Part shown: piece after piece, positions 6,026 through 7,512 of the stretch
Layout: every line of letters begins with the position of its first letter
Numbering within the stretch: position 1 is the stretch's first letter
Assembly (NCBI GenBank): GCA_041685075.1
Contig: JAWLGN010000274.1
Coordinates: 1 to 7,512, forward strand
Length of the DNA stretch: 7,512 bases
Source: JAMCRM01 sp041685075
GTDB taxonomy: Bacteria > Acidobacteriota > Terriglobia > Bryobacterales > Bryobacteraceae
Direction of reading: 5' to 3'
Program-made: the position numbers and the translations under genes
The notes under the pieces: model-generated
Told to the model about the DNA's origin: nothing
Databases searched by the model: none
Seen by the model: the letters and a program-made list of their open reading frames with translations, nothing else

Positions 6026-6438
6026 TTCATCCCGCTTCTGCCCAGAACCATCACCCCAATCATAATCGTCGTGATGCCCGTGAGCTTGAAGATGTTGATG
6101 GTTTCATGAAATAGCGCCACCGAAAGCACCGTCACCCACACGTAGGTGAGGGCGATCACCGGGTAGAGCAGTGACAGCTCGCCGTCCCGCAACGCCAGAA
6201 TCAGCAGCAGCGCGCTCAATCCGTAGAGACAGTATCCAACCAGCAGCGTCAGGTTGGTGAACAGCCCCAACAGCACCCCGACGACCCCGGGGTGCGCCAC
6301 CGTCTCGGCGCCGCTCTTCATGAGCACCTGCGCCGCCGCGCCCAGCAGCGTGCAGCAGAACACCAGCGCGATCGACTGCCGGGGGGTGAACGGCTTCTTG
6401 GTGGCTGGAACCGGTTTTGGTACCGTTGCGCTCGTCAA
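6022..6438 (-). CDS. Small four-helix EamA/SMR-like transporter subunit (first)
   Basis: A 138-aa membrane protein and paralogue of the following gene. A polar, proline- and lysine-rich cytoplasmic tail (1-20) precedes four helices (about 22-39, 62-82, 87-110, 117-134). Shared motifs are AAQVLMKSG (35-43), GELSLLYPVIALTYVW (86-101) and FHE (110-112). The first available start is TTG at 6438 with AAAGGCGGA just upstream; there is no ATG or GTG before the first helix. The non-AUG start may keep expression low. The length difference between partners (138 and 116 aa) parallels ArnF (128) and ArnE (111), which form a heterodimeric undecaprenyl-linked aminoarabinose flippase in enterobacteria. None of the other arn genes is present, so this is a structural analogy, not an assignment. 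A multidrug (EmrE-like) role is the alternative. Confidence 0.82.
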   Translation of the reverse strand: MTSATVPKPVPATKKPFTPRQSIALVFCCTLLGAAAQVLMKSGAETVAHPGVVGVLLGLFTNLTLLVGYCLYGLSALLLILALRDGELSLLYPVIALTYVWVTVLSVALFHETINIFKLTGITTIMIGVMVLGRSGMK

Positions 6439-6458
6439 ATCCGCCTTTGTCCTTACGC

Positions 6459-6482
6459 GCCAAGGCGGCCCTGCCCCTTGGC
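6459..6482. repeat. 7-bp inverted repeat in the transporter leader
   Basis: GCCAAGG (6459-6465) and CCTTGGC (6476-6482) are exact inverse complements with a 10-nt GC-rich spacer. It lies 20 bp upstream of the transporter operon's TTG start, inside the putative minus-strand leader. It could be an operator or a leader hairpin. It has the same 10-nt spacer as the repeat at 4852-4877, but the arms differ. Confidence 0.4.
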
Positions 6483-6521
6483 CGGGTCTGCCCGCGACGC
6501 GCCCGATTTTTCAACCCCAAC

Positions 6522-6530
6522 AGAATACCA
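6522..6530 (-). promoter_or_regulatory. Putative extended -10 promoter of the transporter operon
   Basis: On the minus strand the sequence reads TGGTATTCT, an extended -10. Transcription would begin near 6515 and give a leader of about 77 nt containing the inverted repeat at 6459-6482. No good -35 is seen 17 bp upstream. Confidence 0.35.
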
Positions 6531-6540
6531 GGGATTCCGG

Positions 6541-6546
6541 TAAAAT
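6541..6546 (+). promoter_or_regulatory. Putative -10 box of the signal peptidase gene
   Basis: TAAAAT ends 8 nt before the GTG start at 6555, in an otherwise GC-rich neighbourhood. No Shine-Dalgarno lies between, so the mRNA may be leaderless or nearly so. No -35 consensus is visible. Confidence 0.4.
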
Positions 6547-6554
6547 AGTTATCT

Positions 6555-7343
6555 GTGGACCAGAAGAAGACCCTAACCGTCCCCGAAGAACGTCCGGAGA
6601 CGGCCCGGCAGCGCAAAGGCGAAACGCAGCGCGGATTCATCGCGGAGTGGACCGTCACCATCATCCTGCTGCTGTTCGGCACCACCACCCTGGTGCAGGC
6701 GTTCGTGATCCCCACCGGATCGATGGAAGATACCCTCCTCATCGGCGACCACCTGCTGGTGGATAAGCTGGCCTACGCGCCCGCCGGACCACTGACCCGC
6801 CACCTGCTGCCCTACTCCGACGTGAAGCGCGGCGACATCATCGTCTTCCGTTACCCTGTCGACATCGGACAGACCTTCGTCAAGCGCGTCATCGGCGTCC
6901 CCGGCGATCGTATCCGGCTGGTCAATAAGGAGTTATACCTCAACGGCGAAAAGATCGAGGAACCCTACGTCTATCACAAGACCGAGTACATCGACTCCTA
7001 CCGGGACAACTTCCCCGGCGAGCCCAACAGCCACCTCGCCGAATCCGGGCAGGAGATGCTCGAAAAGCACGTTCAGGGCGGCGAGGTCGTCGTGCCGCCC
7101 GGCATGTACTTCGCCCTGGGCGATAACCGGGACTCCTCCCTCGACAGCCGCTACTGGGGCTTTGTGCCGCGGGAGAATATCATTGGCAAGCCGCTGATTA
7201 TCTACTGGTCCTACGACGCCACCACCGAGGCGCTGGCCAGCACCGGCCTGGGCCTGGACCATCTCAAGGACGTAGTAGTGAACTTCTTCGGCAAGACCCG
7301 CTGGCTCCGGACCTTCAAACTCATCCACGCCCACGCCATCTAG
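6555..7343 (+). CDS. lepB: Signal peptidase I (leader peptidase)
   Basis: A 262-aa inner-membrane serine protease that removes signal peptides from Sec and Tat exports on the periplasmic side; both predicted secreted proteins in this window would be substrates. One transmembrane helix spans about 32-50 after a charged cytoplasmic tail. The conserved boxes follow: PTGSM with nucleophile Ser56, the KRGDIIVFRYP strand (91-101), FVKRVIGVPGD with general base Lys110, and GDNRDSSLDSRYWG (189-202). Length and box order match S26A family enzymes; the region about 140-175 between the lysine box and GDNRDS is a longer, acidic insert. The start is GTG at 6555, fixed by an in-frame TAG at 6546-6548; there is no ribosome binding site. 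The gene stands alone and is divergent from the transporter pair. Confidence 0.95.
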   Translation: MDQKKTLTVPEERPETARQRKGETQRGFIAEWTVTIILLLFGTTTLVQAFVIPTGSMEDTLLIGDHLLVDKLAYAPAGPLTRHLLPYSDVKRGDIIVFRYPVDIGQTFVKRVIGVPGDRIRLVNKELYLNGEKIEEPYVYHKTEYIDSYRDNFPGEPNSHLAESGQEMLEKHVQGGEVVVPPGMYFALGDNRDSSLDSRYWGFVPRENIIGKPLIIYWSYDATTEALASTGLGLDHLKDVVVNFFGKTRWLRTFKLIHAHAI

Positions 7344-7369
7344 CCGCCCCCGGGTCCGCGGACGACGCC

Positions 7370-7390
7370 CTGGCCCGCAAGAAGGGCCGG
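7370..7390 (+). terminator. GC hairpin downstream of lepB, possible terminator
   Basis: The arm at 7370-7376 pairs with 7384-7390 (six Watson-Crick pairs and one G-U) around a 7-nt loop, 27 nt past the lepB stop. A 10-bp palindrome, GTCCGCGGAC, lies just before it at 7354-7363. There is no T tract, so intrinsic termination is uncertain. Confidence 0.35.
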
Positions 7391-7413
7391 ACAGGCGCCC
7401 GGCTCCAGACAGT

Positions 7414-7512
7414 CGCCCGCCCCGAGCGAAGGCGCCCGCCCCGAGTGAAGGCGCCCGCCCCGAGTGAAGGCGCCCGCCCCAAGCGAGTCCCCGCCCCCCG
7501 AGCGAGGACGCC
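7414..7512. repeat. Tandem 19-bp repeat running off the window end
   Basis: Consecutive units begin at 7414, 7433 and 7452, each CGCCCGCCCCGAG(C/T)GAAGG. The second and third are identical and the first differs at one base. A fourth (7471-7489) is partly degenerate, and a fifth, shifted and diverged copy follows to the end. The period of 19 is not a multiple of three and the unit makes no hairpin. It looks like a noncoding minisatellite that probably continues past the window. Confidence 0.8.

Noticed and set aside
6104..6742. 212-aa minus-strand frame across the lepB promoter
   Set aside because: It overlaps both lepB and the first transporter gene in other frames and lacks the helices seen in the real frame.
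7414..7512. CRISPR array
   Set aside because: The units are contiguous 19-mers with no spacers, so this is a simple tandem repeat.

Overview
The window is about 7.5 kb of dense, GC-rich bacterial chromosome with eight supported protein genes and no RNA genes, transposons or CRISPR. High GC, a secreted family-9-like carbohydrate-binding protein, a secreted BD-FAE-type esterase and frequent GTG/TTG starts fit a Gram-negative soil-type bacterium. Acidobacteriota (Solibacter/Bryobacter-like) is my best guess, by general resemblance only.

Layout: (1) positions 1-273 are noncoding and more AT-rich. (2) 3960 down to 274 on the minus strand is a tightly packed four-gene operon: a secreted CBM9-like protein, two tandem paralogous phosphohexomutases (455 and 458 aa), and an 84-aa one-helix membrane protein. 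Every junction is an overlap (TAGTG, TAATG, ATGATG), so translation is probably coupled. (3) Divergent from it, with only 23 bp between start codons, is a secreted alpha/beta hydrolase (3984-4835). The gap holds one TATA core readable as a -10 box on both strands. (4) After an 87-bp spacer with a perfect inverted repeat comes an ABC ATPase of the MlaF/Ttg2A type (4923-5678), with no permease or MCE partner in the window. (5) Its stop codon shares a CTAG palindrome with the stop of a convergent two-gene operon (6438 down to 5675) encoding paired four-helix EamA/SMR-like transporters. (6) Divergent from those is signal peptidase I (6555-7343), followed by a GC-rich hairpin and a 19-bp tandem repeat running off the window end.

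The common theme is the cell envelope and carbohydrates: sugar-phosphate isomerisation for envelope precursors, a secreted glycan binder and esterase, small transporters resembling the ArnE/ArnF lipid-sugar flippase, a lipid-transport ATPase and the leader peptidase. The functional links are inference. I found no clearly new defence or mobile system. The most unusual items are the diverged second mutase inside a fully overlapping operon, the symmetric divergent promoter, the shared-stop convergent junction and the terminal repeat array.
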